From positions 1 through 64,000 of the forward strand of contig NZ_QPEJ01000016.1 in the NCBI RefSeq assembly GCF_003335085.1: a stretch of DNA of 64,000 bases, read 5' to 3'. This stretch comes from Polaribacter sp. WD7 (lineage in GTDB: Bacteria; Bacteroidota; Bacteroidia; Flavobacteriales; Flavobacteriaceae). Position numbers and translations under genes: made by a program. This document shows, piece by piece, positions 50,906-59,033 of this stretch (position 1 is its first letter; the number at the start of each line of letters is the position of its first letter). A model generated the notes under the pieces. That model did no database searches, was not told where the DNA came from, and was given only the letters and a program-made list of their open reading frames with translations.

Positions 50906-52552
50906 TTATTTGTAATTTTCTGGCAACTTTCTGCTTTTTGTAAGCTGCTCAAAAAGATAACCAATCTCTAATAATCTTCTTTCAGACAGCGGTTTCCCAA
51001 TAAAGGTTAAACTTATAGGTTCACCCGTTTTTTTGTATCCCATTGGAACGGTTAAGGTTGGGTATTTAGATACGGCTGCTATTCCTGAATGGTAATTGTT
51101 AATAGATAAGATAGCGTCTAAATTTTCATTGTTTAACGATGCTAAATATTTTTCTCCTTCACCTTTTAAATTTTCTTTTACAATTTCTAACTCTTCTAAT
51201 GTTGTCTCATCTTTCACTATTCCATCAAATAGCTGTTGCCCATAAGGTGCTCTTAACAAACTATCTTTTAAGTTAAAATCTACTACTTCCTTTACACTCT
51301 TAACAGTTACTGCCTTATCTGCACTGTTTGCTAAATATTTAGGTAAGTCGTATTTCATATCAATATTAAGGAGGGTTAAAAATCCATTAAACGATATTTC
51401 TGGAGGAGTAATTTCAACAATTTCTGCTCCTGTTTTCTTTAATAATTCTATATTTAATGCGTAAATAGAATCTGTTAAAATGGGTTTTAAAACTCCCAAT
51501 TTTACACCTTGCAACTGGCGCTGAAATCCATCTCCTAAATACGATTCTTTAATTTCTTTTGAAGCAGCATCACTAGTATCATACCCTAACATAGCGTCTA
51601 CGAAAATGGCATTATCAATGACTGATTTGGTCATAGGACCAGGTGTATCTAATGTAGTTGAAATGGGTACAATTCCACTTCTGCTTAAAACCCCAATAGT
51701 TGGCTTAAGACCTACCACTGAATTTTGACTTGATGGAGAGGTTATTGAGCCTGATGTTTCTGTACCTACAGCAGCAACTGCATAGTTTGCCGCAACAGCA
51801 ACACCACTTCCTGATGAACTACCTCCTGTTTCAAATTTTGCTCTTCCGTAAGGATTTAGAGTTTGACCACCAACAGCAGAGTACCCTAAAGGACACCCCG
51901 AACAAAAATAGTATGCCCACTCACTTAAATTTACTTTCCCTAAAATTAAAGCGTTATTTTCTTTTAATTGTTTTACAATAAAGGCATCGTCTGTTATATT
52001 ATTTTGTTTAAGTGCTAAAGCACCTGCAGTAGTAGGCATCCCTTTTGTATTGATATTATCTTTTAACAAAATTGGCATACCGTATATTGAAAATTTAGAA
52101 ACCTCTTTTTTATTTTTATCCAACTCCCTTGCTTCTTTAATTACATTGGGGTTTAATGATATGATAGCATTTAATGATTTTTTAGGATCGTTTTCAAACT
52201 TTCTAATTCTATACAAGTAGAATAATGTTAGTTTTTCATAATTCAATTTTCCTTCTGTAATGCTTTTTTGAAGCGATGGAATGTCTTGTTCTAAAACAAG
52301 TGGTTTTAAGCTTTGATAATCTTGTTCAGAAAAATAAGCCAAATCTTCTTCAAAAGGTTTAAAAATTGTATTAAGATCTAAAACTTTAGACTGAAACAGT
52401 ACAAATTTCATTCTTGGGTTTTCATGATCTTGTTGCTGCTCTATATCTTTACTCTCGTCATATTTTTCAAAGACTACCGGCGGTAATTTTTCTTTTGTTT
52501 GACAAGAGATTATAATGATAAAAAAACTAAAGAGTACTATTATTTTTTTCAT
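50906..52552 (-). CDS. Amidase-signature lipoprotein
   Basis: 548 residues from ATG 52552, chosen over an upstream TTG because it begins a lipoprotein signal peptide (MKKIIVLFSFFIIIISC, C17). The amidase-signature domain carries the Ser-cisSer-Lys triad: K164 in PILLKDNI, the GGSSSGSG loop (243-250) with the cis serine, and nucleophile S269 in TETSGSI. It resembles GatA-like amidases and peptide amidases but is exported, so it is not the tRNA amidotransferase. The substrate, an amide in the periplasm or medium, is unknown. The residue before the usual GGSI is Ser (TSGSI), a common variant. Confidence 0.88.
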   Translation of the reverse strand: MKKIIVLFSFFIIIISCQTKEKLPPVVFEKYDESKDIEQQQDHENPRMKFVLFQSKVLDLNTIFKPFEEDLAYFSEQDYQSLKPLVLEQDIPSLQKSITEGKLNYEKLTLFYLYRIRKFENDPKKSLNAIISLNPNVIKEARELDKNKKEVSKFSIYGMPILLKDNINTKGMPTTAGALALKQNNITDDAFIVKQLKENNALILGKVNLSEWAYYFCSGCPLGYSAVGGQTLNPYGRAKFETGGSSSGSGVAVAANYAVAAVGTETSGSITSPSSQNSVVGLKPTIGVLSRSGIVPISTTLDTPGPMTKSVIDNAIFVDAMLGYDTSDAASKEIKESYLGDGFQRQLQGVKLGVLKPILTDSIYALNIELLKKTGAEIVEITPPEISFNGFLTLLNIDMKYDLPKYLANSADKAVTVKSVKEVVDFNLKDSLLRAPYGQQLFDGIVKDETTLEELEIVKENLKGEGEKYLASLNNENLDAILSINNYHSGIAAVSKYPTLTVPMGYKKTGEPISLTFIGKPLSERRLLEIGYLFEQLTKSRKLPENYK

Positions 52553-52585
52553 GAGAGTTGTATTTACTCTCAAAGATAAGAAACA

Positions 52586-52620
52586 AAAAACACCTTTTTA
52601 AAATTTAAAAAGGTGTTTTT
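52586..52620 (-). terminator. Terminator after ftsY
   Basis: 17-bp arms (AAAAACACCTTTTTAAA / TTTAAAAAGGTGTTTTT) around a single A. On the minus strand a T run follows the stem. It begins 22 bases after the ftsY stop. Confidence 0.8.
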
Positions 52621-52641
52621 TACTTTTTGTATAATTGTTTA

Positions 52642-53595
52642 TTACTTAAAAAAAGAGTCTACGAATTCTACTTTATTAAACACTTGTAAATCATCAATAC
52701 CTTCTCCTACACCTATGTATTTAACAGGAATTTGAAATTGGTCTGAAATACCAATAACCACCCCTCCTTTTGCTGTACCATCTAGCTTGGTAACTGCAAG
52801 CGAAGTAACCTCTGTTGCTTTGGTAAATTGTTTGGCTTGTTCAAAAGCATTTTGACCTGTAGAACCGTCTAAAACCAATAAAACATCATGTGGTGCTTCT
52901 GCTACTACTTTTTGCATAACACGTTTAATTTTGGTCAACTCGTTCATTAAGTTTACTTTATTATGCAAACGACCTGCTGTGTCTATAATAACCACATCTG
53001 CATTTTGGTTTACTGCAGATGTTAAGGTATCAAACGCAACCGAAGCAGGGTCTGACCCCATTTCTTGACGAATGATAGGTACTTCTGTTCTGTCTGCCCA
53101 AACTTGCAACTGATCTATGGCTGCTGCCCTAAAAGTATCTGCAGCACCTAATACCACTTTTAAACCTTGTTTTTTAAACTGAGCTGCTAGCTTACCTATA
53201 GTGGTCGTTTTACCTACTCCGTTTACACCAACTACCATTAGTACATATGGCTTTTTATGCTCTGGTATGGTAAATTCGGTTTCATTACCTACATTTGTTT
53301 TAGAGAGTAAACCTGCAATCTCTTCTCTTAGAATTTTATTTAATTCGTCTGTACCAACATATTTATCTTTTGCTACTCGTTCTTCTATTCTTTCAATAAT
53401 TTTTAGGGTTGTAGCTACCCCAACATCTGAGGCTACTAAAACTTCTTCTAAATTATCTAAAACATCCTCATCTACTTTAGATTTACCTGCAACAGCTTTT
53501 GTTAATTTACCAAAAAAACTTTCTTTAGATTTTTCTAATCCTTTATCTAAAGTTTCTTTTTTCTCCTTTGAAAATATTTTTTTGAAAAAACTCAT
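52642..53595 (-). CDS. ftsY: Signal recognition particle receptor FtsY
   Basis: 317 residues, the short FtsY form with only a charged N-terminal segment (1-40) in place of the long acidic A domain. N domain at about 40-105, then the G domain: Walker A VVGVNGVGKTTT (121-132), DTFRAAA, DTAGRLHN, TKLDGTAKGG and the closing GVGEGIDDLQVF. It binds SRP-ribosome complexes at the inner membrane and hydrolyses GTP with Ffh. It lies downstream of the ribosomal protein cluster, separated by a dispersed repeat and a terminator. Confidence 0.96.
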   Translation of the reverse strand: MSFFKKIFSKEKKETLDKGLEKSKESFFGKLTKAVAGKSKVDEDVLDNLEEVLVASDVGVATTLKIIERIEERVAKDKYVGTDELNKILREEIAGLLSKTNVGNETEFTIPEHKKPYVLMVVGVNGVGKTTTIGKLAAQFKKQGLKVVLGAADTFRAAAIDQLQVWADRTEVPIIRQEMGSDPASVAFDTLTSAVNQNADVVIIDTAGRLHNKVNLMNELTKIKRVMQKVVAEAPHDVLLVLDGSTGQNAFEQAKQFTKATEVTSLAVTKLDGTAKGGVVIGISDQFQIPVKYIGVGEGIDDLQVFNKVEFVDSFFK

Positions 53596-53678
53596 TTTTT
53601 ATATTTATAGTCTTGTATGAAATACTCTAAAAAGTATGCCATAGGTTTGGTTAGGTCAGATTGTCATTAAAATTGCTC

Positions 53679-53783
53679 GCGTTAGGGATTGAGGCTTTGT
53701 TGGAGCTCTTTTTTGGGCAAAATGGAATTTTGCACAAAAAAAGCGACTGCCGAAAGCGCGACCTAAAAGGGAACGCCCAAAAA
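53679..53783 (+). repeat. Dispersed intergenic repeat, copy 1
   Basis: Bounded by GCGTTAGGGATTGA (53679-53692) and GGGAACGCCCAAAAA (53769-53783). The same boundary words occur in reverse orientation at 63084-63212, while the middles differ. A 69-codon frame across it has no recognisable features and I do not call it a gene. Confidence 0.65.
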
Positions 53784-53801
53784 TACGGAATTGTTGCACA
53801 T

Positions 53802-53834
53802 AAAAAAAGCTACTCTCAAAAAGAAAGTAGCTTT
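53802..53834 (-). terminator. Terminator of the rpmB-rpmG-DUF4295 operon
   Basis: Arms AAAGCTACT / AGTAGCTTT around an 11-base loop, followed on the minus strand by T7 (A run at 53802-53808). It begins 22 bases after the DUF4295 stop. Confidence 0.8.
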
Positions 53835-53855
53835 AATATATTGTATAGTAAGGTT

Positions 53856-54008
53856 TTACTTTTTTGCTAAAAAGTCGTTAACCTGTGAAGGATCCATAAT
53901 TGCTTCTACAAACATGTAAGCTCCTGTTTTTGGAGATTTTACCATTTTTATAGCTTTACTTAATCTTTTTGATCCTGTTTGTAACGATGCTACTGATTTC
54001 TTTGCCAT
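53856..54008 (-). CDS. DUF4295 small basic protein of the ribosomal cluster
   Basis: 50 residues: MAKKSVASLQTGSKRLSKAI, then KMVKSPKTGAYMFVEAIM and DPSQVNDFLAKK. I read every codon from ATG 54008 to TAA 53856. This matches DUF4295, a Bacteroidota-specific small protein encoded directly after L28 and L33. The basic N-terminus and its context suggest a ribosome-associated protein; its function is not established. Confidence 0.88.
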   Translation of the reverse strand: MAKKSVASLQTGSKRLSKAIKMVKSPKTGAYMFVEAIMDPSQVNDFLAKK

Positions 54009-54059
54009 TGTCTAAATGTTTTAATCTATGTGCTCTGTTCTGAGTTCTAGATAGTTTAA

Positions 54060-54242
54060 TTATTTAATTTCTTTGTGAACAGTCATTTTCTTTAAGATAG
54101 GATTAAATTTCTTAATCTCTAATCTGTCTGGAGTGTTCTTCTTGTTCTTAGTTGTAATGTATCTTGATGTACCTGCTTGACCTGAAGCCTTGTGCTCTGT
54201 ACACTCTAAAATTACTTGAACTCTATTACCTTTTTTTGCCAT
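54060..54242 (-). CDS. rpmG: 50S ribosomal protein L33
   Basis: 60 residues ([40 protein letters not shown]). It has one cysteine only, so it is the zinc-independent form. It lies 28 bases after rpmB and 51 before DUF4295, the standard Bacteroidota order. Confidence 0.96.
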   Translation of the reverse strand: MAKKGNRVQVILECTEHKASGQAGTSRYITTKNKKNTPDRLEIKKFNPILKKMTVHKEIK

Positions 54243-54270
54243 CTCTGTATAATTTTATAAGCTTGAGCTA

Positions 54271-54510
54271 TTATTTTGTTAAAAATCCTTTAGCTCTTGC
54301 TTCTTTTATAACTGCAGAAATTCCTTTCTTGTTAATATTTTTTAAAGCAGATGCAGATACTTTTAAAGTAATCCATTTATCTTCTTCTGGAATGTAAAAA
54401 CGCTTTGTCATTAAATTAGCGTCAAACTTTCTTTTTGTTCTATTTAAAGCGTGAGAAACGTTGTTCCCAACCATTGCTTTTTTTCCTGTTAATTCACAAA
54501 CTCTAGACAT
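54271..54510 (-). CDS. rpmB: 50S ribosomal protein L28
   Basis: 79 residues (MSRVCELTGKKAMVGNNVSH, ALNRTKRKFDANL). A single N-terminal cysteine and no CxxC pair, so no zinc ribbon. First gene of the ribosomal mini-operon; it begins 88 bases after cinA stops on the same strand. Confidence 0.96.
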   Translation of the reverse strand: MSRVCELTGKKAMVGNNVSHALNRTKRKFDANLMTKRFYIPEEDKWITLKVSASALKNINKKGISAVIKEARAKGFLTK

Positions 54511-54598
54511 CTTCTTGACAGTATTTATAGTGTTATCTCTAAACGAGGTGCAAATCTACAAATAATTCTAATTCTGAACAAAAGTATTTTAAAAATTT

Positions 54599-55840
54599 TT
54601 ATAGTATTTCTCTTTGTAAAATTTCTAATGATTTGCTTACTGTTCTGTGAATTACTTTTTCTCTTGGTTGTCCAAAATTAAAGGCTTCTACAATCTCTTT
54701 TGTATGTGATACCAAGGCTATATATACTGTACCTAAACTTTTATCATTACTATCTGATGTAGGACCTGCATTTCCAGTTACAGCAATGGCATAATCTGTT
54801 TTTAGTTTTTTTTGTGCTCCTTTTGCCATTTCTAGTGCAACTTCTGCGCTAACTGTGCTGTGTTTTGCTATAGTATTTAAAGACACGTTGAGCATTTCTT
54901 TTTTTGCTTCTGCTGAATAGGCAACAAAGCTTCCTTTAAAATAGGCAGAAGAACCTGCTATAGAAACTAAAGTGGCTGCTATTTTACCCCCAGTTAGGCT
55001 TTCTGCTGTACAAATTGTTTTGTGTTTCTTTTGCAACAAGACTCCTACTCTTTTTTCTAGAGAGCTATCATCGTCTAAACCTGTTATAATTTCTGGAATT
55101 AGTTGGTATACTGCATCAATTTTTTGTTGCAACTCTTGTTCTAAAGCCTCTTTATTATCGCCTTTGGCGGATAAACGCAAACGAACTTTACCAAAAGAGG
55201 GTAAATAGGCTAATTTAATGTGTGGTGGTAAATTGTCTTCAAATGCCTCAATTCTTTCCGCAATAGTGCTTTCTCCTTGTCCGTAAGTCATTATTGTTTT
55301 ATGAATAATAAAAGGTAGTTTAAATTGCTGCTGAATTCTTGGTAAAACTTGATTCGTAATTAACCCTTTCATTTCATAAGGAACTCCTGGAAGTGATACA
55401 AAGACAGTTTCATTTTCATAAAACCACATTCCTGGTGCGGTACCAAAATGATTCATTAATAATGTTGCTTTAGAAGGTAATTCTGCTTGATATTTTTGAA
55501 TTTCTTTAAAAGGATGATTCATCTTTTTGAACAATCCTTTTATATGTGCAATTACTTCTGGATATTGAATGAATTTATCGTCATTAAAAAATTGGGCTAT
55601 TGTTTTTTTGGTGATATCATCTTTTGTTGGACCTAAACCACCTGTTACAATAACAATATCTACCCTTTCTTGAGCTTCTTGTAATGCGTTTAAAATATGT
55701 TGTTTGTCATCTTGAATAGAGGTAATTTGATAAACAGAAACCCCTATTTTGTTTAATTGTTGACCAATAAATTGAGAGTTGGTGTCTACAATTTGACCGA
55801 TTAAAATCTCATCTCCAATCGTTATAATTTCTGCTTTCAT
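54599..55840 (-). CDS. cinA: CinA-family protein (competence/damage-inducible; NMN amidohydrolase domain)
   Basis: 413 residues. N-terminal MoCF-like domain (about 1-170: AEIITIGDEILIGQIVDTN, TGGLGPTKDDITK) with ADP-ribose pyrophosphatase activity in studied members, and a C-terminal CinA/PncC domain (about 255-410: CTAESLTGGKIAATL, GNAGPTSD) that deamidates nicotinamide mononucleotide. Role: pyridine nucleotide recycling in the cytosol. Its start overlaps the stop of the upstream small membrane-protein gene by 4 bases (55837-55840), a typical coupled ATGA junction. Confidence 0.94.
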   Translation of the reverse strand: MKAEIITIGDEILIGQIVDTNSQFIGQQLNKIGVSVYQITSIQDDKQHILNALQEAQERVDIVIVTGGLGPTKDDITKKTIAQFFNDDKFIQYPEVIAHIKGLFKKMNHPFKEIQKYQAELPSKATLLMNHFGTAPGMWFYENETVFVSLPGVPYEMKGLITNQVLPRIQQQFKLPFIIHKTIMTYGQGESTIAERIEAFEDNLPPHIKLAYLPSFGKVRLRLSAKGDNKEALEQELQQKIDAVYQLIPEIITGLDDDSSLEKRVGVLLQKKHKTICTAESLTGGKIAATLVSIAGSSAYFKGSFVAYSAEAKKEMLNVSLNTIAKHSTVSAEVALEMAKGAQKKLKTDYAIAVTGNAGPTSDSNDKSLGTVYIALVSHTKEIVEAFNFGQPREKVIHRTVSKSLEILQREIL

Positions 55841-56154
55841 TGTTTTCCTATTTCGTCTACTTCTTTATGTTTTATTTTCTTTTTCTTTTTCCACATAAAA
55901 TTTAATATTTGAAATGATAAAAACACAAAGATTAAACCCGTTATAAATGACATGAATTTAATATTAGTGTAGTTTCCATTATCAACATCTACTAATAAAA
56001 AAAAGTTGTAAAGTATTAGAGATATAAAGTAACTTATTACGAAAGTAATTACACCTGATATACCGAATAACCATTTATTTTTCTCGTAATTTTCAGCAAG
56101 TCTGTAAAAATAAAAACCAATATAAAATATAAAAATATATAAAAGATACTCCAA
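55837..56154 (-). CDS. Small membrane protein, paralogue of its upstream neighbour
   Basis: 105 residues, about three to four hydrophobic segments and a lysine-rich C-terminus ending VDEIGKQ. Not a family I recognise. The pattern RLAENYEKNKW near residue 18 parallels YLAKRYQKNEI in the protein encoded just upstream, and both end in EIGK, so the two look like a tandem duplication. It overlaps cinA by 4 bases. Confidence 0.7.
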   Translation of the reverse strand: MEYLLYIFIFYIGFYFYRLAENYEKNKWLFGISGVITFVISYFISLILYNFFLLVDVDNGNYTNIKFMSFITGLIFVFLSFQILNFMWKKKKKIKHKEVDEIGKQ

Positions 56155-56155
56155 C

Positions 56156-56470
56156 TTACTTGCCTATTTCATTAATATCTAAAGATGCTGTATTTTTTTT
56201 CTTTATTCTTTTTCTTATTAGTGTAAAAACTATGTAAGAAACAATAATACTTACTAAAATTGAAAAACTTTTATGTTCTGAGTAACTTTGTGTTATTGTA
56301 AAATTATTAAAGTAACCGTATACAAATAAATATCCTACTCTTATTCCAAAACAAAGTAAGAATCCAAAAATGAAATATTGAATCTCATTTTTTTGATACC
56401 TTTTTGCCAAATACACAAAACAAACACCTATAAAAACTGAGGTTACAATTTGAATTAGAAAACTAAGCAA
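56156..56470 (-). CDS. Small membrane protein, first of a tandem pair
   Basis: 104 residues with three to four hydrophobic segments (LIQIVTSVFIGVCFVYLA, FIFGFLLCFGIRVGYLFVYG, SILVSIIVSYIVFTLI) and a basic tail ending DINEIGK. Function unknown. It is 2 bases from the FAH-family gene upstream and 1 base from its paralogue downstream, so the four genes FAH, this pair and cinA form one operon. Confidence 0.7.
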   Translation of the reverse strand: MLSFLIQIVTSVFIGVCFVYLAKRYQKNEIQYFIFGFLLCFGIRVGYLFVYGYFNNFTITQSYSEHKSFSILVSIIVSYIVFTLIRKRIKKKNTASLDINEIGK

Positions 56471-56472
56471 AA

Positions 56473-57081
56473 TTATTTTACTTTAACCTGAAAAGCTTCT
56501 CTGCCTTCTATGAGACCTTTTAATACATTATTTTCGGAAACTTTACCTACTCCTGCTGGTGTACCTGTAAAAATAAGATCGCCTTTTTTTAATGTAAAAT
56601 ATTGAGATACATATGCAATCAACTCATCAATCTTCCACAGCATCGCATTGGTGTTTCCGTCTTGAACAAGTTCATCATTTTTAAATAATTGAAATTTTAG
56701 ATTCTCTAAATCGAATTGTTCTTTAGCATAAAACTCTCCCACTACCGCACTTCCGTCAAACGCTTTTGCTTTTTCCCAGGGCAATCCTTTTTCTTTACAT
56801 TTTTGCTGCACATCTCTTGCTGTAAAATCGATTCCTAAACCAATTTCATCGTAATATTTATGTGCAAATTTAGTATCGATATGCTTCCCTACTTTATTAA
56901 TTTTTACCAAAATCTCAACTTCGTAATGAACATCGTCTGAAAAAGGAGGAATAAAAAATGGATTTTTTTTGGGTAAAATTGCCGAGTCTGGTTTTAAAAA
57001 TACCACAGGGTGCTCAGGTCTTTCATTCGCTAATTCTTCTATATGTTTTGCGTAATTGCGCCCAATACAGATTATTTTCAT
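56473..57081 (-). CDS. Fumarylacetoacetate hydrolase family protein
   Basis: 202 residues. The C-terminal FAH fold covers most of the protein: KIICIGRNYAKHIEE, metal ligands in HYEVEILVKI (the E-x-E set near residue 68-74), GIDFTARDVQQKCKEKGLPW and the closing LIFTGTPAGVG. Members include 2-keto-4-pentenoate hydratases, acylpyruvases and oxaloacetate decarboxylases; the length and motifs fit the acylpyruvase/oxaloacetate-decarboxylase group (FAHD1-like). It is probably cytosolic. Exact substrate cannot be assigned. Confidence 0.88.
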   Translation of the reverse strand: MKIICIGRNYAKHIEELANERPEHPVVFLKPDSAILPKKNPFFIPPFSDDVHYEVEILVKINKVGKHIDTKFAHKYYDEIGLGIDFTARDVQQKCKEKGLPWEKAKAFDGSAVVGEFYAKEQFDLENLKFQLFKNDELVQDGNTNAMLWKIDELIAYVSQYFTLKKGDLIFTGTPAGVGKVSENNVLKGLIEGREAFQVKVK

Positions 57082-57098
57082 ATTTAATTACTAATTTT

Positions 57099-57158
57099 AA
57101 ATTACGAATTACGAAAATTATATTCCAGATTTTAATTCGTAATTATTCATTCGTAATT
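57099..57158. repeat. Imperfect inverted repeat of AATTACGAAT words
   Basis: AATTACGAATTACGAAAATTA on one side faces TTAATTCGTAATT and ATTCGTAATT on the other. It fills the 81-base gap between purU and the FAH gene. Very AT-rich; probably a dispersed intergenic element. Confidence 0.5.
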
Positions 57159-57162
57159 CTTT

Positions 57163-58032
57163 TTATTCTCCTGCTTCCGGAAAAACAATTGCTCTATTTC
57201 CTGATACAATAATTTGATTATTTAAATGGCATTTAACTGCGGTTGCCAAAACTAATTTTTCAATATCAGCACCAATTCTTTTAAGGGTTTGCGTGGTACT
57301 TTCATGCGTTACTGGTTTTACATCTTGCTCTATAATTGGACCTTCATCTAAATCTTCAGTTGCGTAATGTGCTGTTGCTCCAATTAATTTTACACCTCTT
57401 TCATACGCTCTTTTATATGGATTTGCTCCTTGAAATGCTGGTAAAAACGAATGATGTATATTTATTATTTTATCTTTAAAATGATGTATAAACTCTGAAG
57501 ATAAAATTTGCATATATCTTGCCATCACCACCAAATCAACCTCATTAGCCTCTAAAAGTTTTTTAACCTGTGCTTCTTGATCTTTTTTGGTGTCTTTTGT
57601 AACTGGTAAATGATAATAAGGCACGTTAAACATGTCTGCAACGTATCTTAATTTATCATGGTTACTAATTACCATTTTTACATTACAATTTAGCCTTCCT
57701 TCTTTATAACGCTCTAACAAATCATATAAATTATGACTGGTATGAGACACCATTATTGCCACATTTTGTTGTTTATCTCCGTAGTTAACAGACCACTTAA
57801 ATTGCAACGGTTCAGCTAAAGCTAAAAAGCTTTTTTCTAATTGTTTCTTGGAAATATTTGTTCCGTCTGCATTTAGTCGAATACGCATAAAATAAGTATT
57901 CTCTACTGAATTTACATATTGCTGACAACTTAAAATATTAAACCCTTCTTTATAAAAGAAATTAGTAATTTTAGCTACCAATCCTTTCTGATCTGGACAT
58001 TTTATTAAAAAAGTTACTACTTGTGATTTCAT
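57163..58032 (-). CDS. purU: Formyltetrahydrofolate deformylase
   Basis: 289 residues. N-terminal ACT domain (about 5-80: FLIKCPDQKGLVAKITNF), then a formyltransferase-like catalytic domain with the PurU signatures VKMVISNHDKLRYVAD, YHLPVTKDTKKDQE, MARYMQILS, INIHHSFLPAFQGANPYKRAYERG and IGATAHY, followed by DEGPIIEQDV (landmarks, not one run). It releases formate from 10-formyl-THF, balancing one-carbon pools and feeding PurT. A short tandem repeat lies in its leader. Confidence 0.96.
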   Translation of the reverse strand: MKSQVVTFLIKCPDQKGLVAKITNFFYKEGFNILSCQQYVNSVENTYFMRIRLNADGTNISKKQLEKSFLALAEPLQFKWSVNYGDKQQNVAIMVSHTSHNLYDLLERYKEGRLNCNVKMVISNHDKLRYVADMFNVPYYHLPVTKDTKKDQEAQVKKLLEANEVDLVVMARYMQILSSEFIHHFKDKIINIHHSFLPAFQGANPYKRAYERGVKLIGATAHYATEDLDEGPIIEQDVKPVTHESTTQTLKRIGADIEKLVLATAVKCHLNNQIIVSGNRAIVFPEAGE

Positions 58033-58041
58033 TTTATTTAG

Positions 58042-58062
58042 TTGATGGTTGATGGTTGATGG
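58042..58062. repeat. Three tandem TTGATGG heptamers
   Basis: TTGATGG repeated three times without gaps, 10 bases upstream of the purU start codon. It lies in the purU leader; a function is not evident. Confidence 0.6.
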
Positions 58063-58125
58063 TATATAGTTGTTGGAATCATATTTTAACTAAAACCCCG
58101 TATTTAAAAACCAATACCGTTAACT

Positions 58126-58965
58126 TTATGGTATCCATTTTTTTGGAAAATTTGGCTTTCTTTTTTCCAAAAAAGCGTCTCTCCCCTCTTTTGCTTCATC
58201 CGTCATATATGCCAAACGAGTTGCCTCTCCTGCAAAAACTTGTTGACCAACCATACCATCATCTGTTAAATTCATAGCAAATTTTAACATTTTTATAGAA
58301 GTTGGACTTTTGGCTAAAATTTCTTGAGCCCATTCATAAGCTGTATCCTCTAATTCTGCATGCGGAATTACAGCATTTACCATACCCATTTCATAAGCCT
58401 CTTGCGCGGAATAATTTCTTCCTAAAAAGAAGATTTCTCTTGCTTTTTTCTGCCCTACCATTTTTGCCAAATACGCAGAACCGTAACCACCATCAAAAGA
58501 GGTTACATCTGCATCTGTTTGCTTAAAAATAGCGTGTTCCTTGCTAGCAAGCGTTAAATCGCAAACCACGTGTAAACTATGACCGCCACCAACTGCCCAA
58601 CCAGGAACGACTGCAATTACCGCCTTGGGCATAAAACGGATTAAACGTTGTACTTCTAAAATATTTAGTCTATGATAACCATCATCTCCTACATAACCTT
58701 GATGACCTCTTGCTTTTTGATCTCCTCCAGAACAAAAAGAATATACGCCATCTTTGGTGCTTGGGCCTTCTGCAGAAAGTAGAACTACCCCTATGTCTAC
58801 ATCTTCATTTGCATCATAGAAAGCATCGTATAATTCTGATGTAGTTTTAGGTCTAAATGCATTTCTTACATTAGGTCTATTAAATGCAATTCTAGCAACA
58901 CCATTACTTTTCTTATACGTAATATCTTCGTATTCTTTAACGGTTTTCCATTCAGGTTGTATCAT
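58126..58965 (-). CDS. menB: 1,4-dihydroxy-2-naphthoyl-CoA synthase
   Basis: 279 residues, crotonase fold. MenB-specific motifs: FCSGGDQKARGHQGY (oxyanion and loop), GWAVGGGHSLHVVCDLTLAS, TDADVTSFDGGYGSAYLA with the active-site Asp, and the C-terminal KKWIP tail. It closes the naphthoquinone ring from o-succinylbenzoyl-CoA in menaquinone synthesis. menD lies about 1.7 kb away on the same strand, with two other genes between them. Confidence 0.96.
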   Translation of the reverse strand: MIQPEWKTVKEYEDITYKKSNGVARIAFNRPNVRNAFRPKTTSELYDAFYDANEDVDIGVVLLSAEGPSTKDGVYSFCSGGDQKARGHQGYVGDDGYHRLNILEVQRLIRFMPKAVIAVVPGWAVGGGHSLHVVCDLTLASKEHAIFKQTDADVTSFDGGYGSAYLAKMVGQKKAREIFFLGRNYSAQEAYEMGMVNAVIPHAELEDTAYEWAQEILAKSPTSIKMLKFAMNLTDDGMVGQQVFAGEATRLAYMTDEAKEGRDAFLEKRKPNFPKKWIP

Positions 58966-58982
58966 AATTTTGTATTTTGGAC

Positions 58983-58998
58983 GTTCTTTTAAAAGAAC
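58983..58998. promoter_or_regulatory. 16-bp perfect palindrome between divergent genes
   Basis: GTTCTTTTAAAAGAAC, perfectly self-complementary, in the 68-base gap between menB and the divergent esterase-like gene. It could be a dimeric regulator site for both genes; no matching copy was noticed elsewhere in the window. Confidence 0.4.
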
Positions 58999-59033
58999 CT
59001 AAAAATTTATTACAAAAATAAAGAATCAAATTT

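Noticed and set aside
52553..52573. TTG 52573 as the start of the amidase
   Set aside because: It adds seven residues before a clean lipoprotein signal peptide that begins with ATG 52552.
53661..53870. 69-codon plus-strand ORF upstream of ftsY
   Set aside because: It lies across a dispersed repeat and a terminator and overlaps the DUF4295 gene; its composition is not protein-like.
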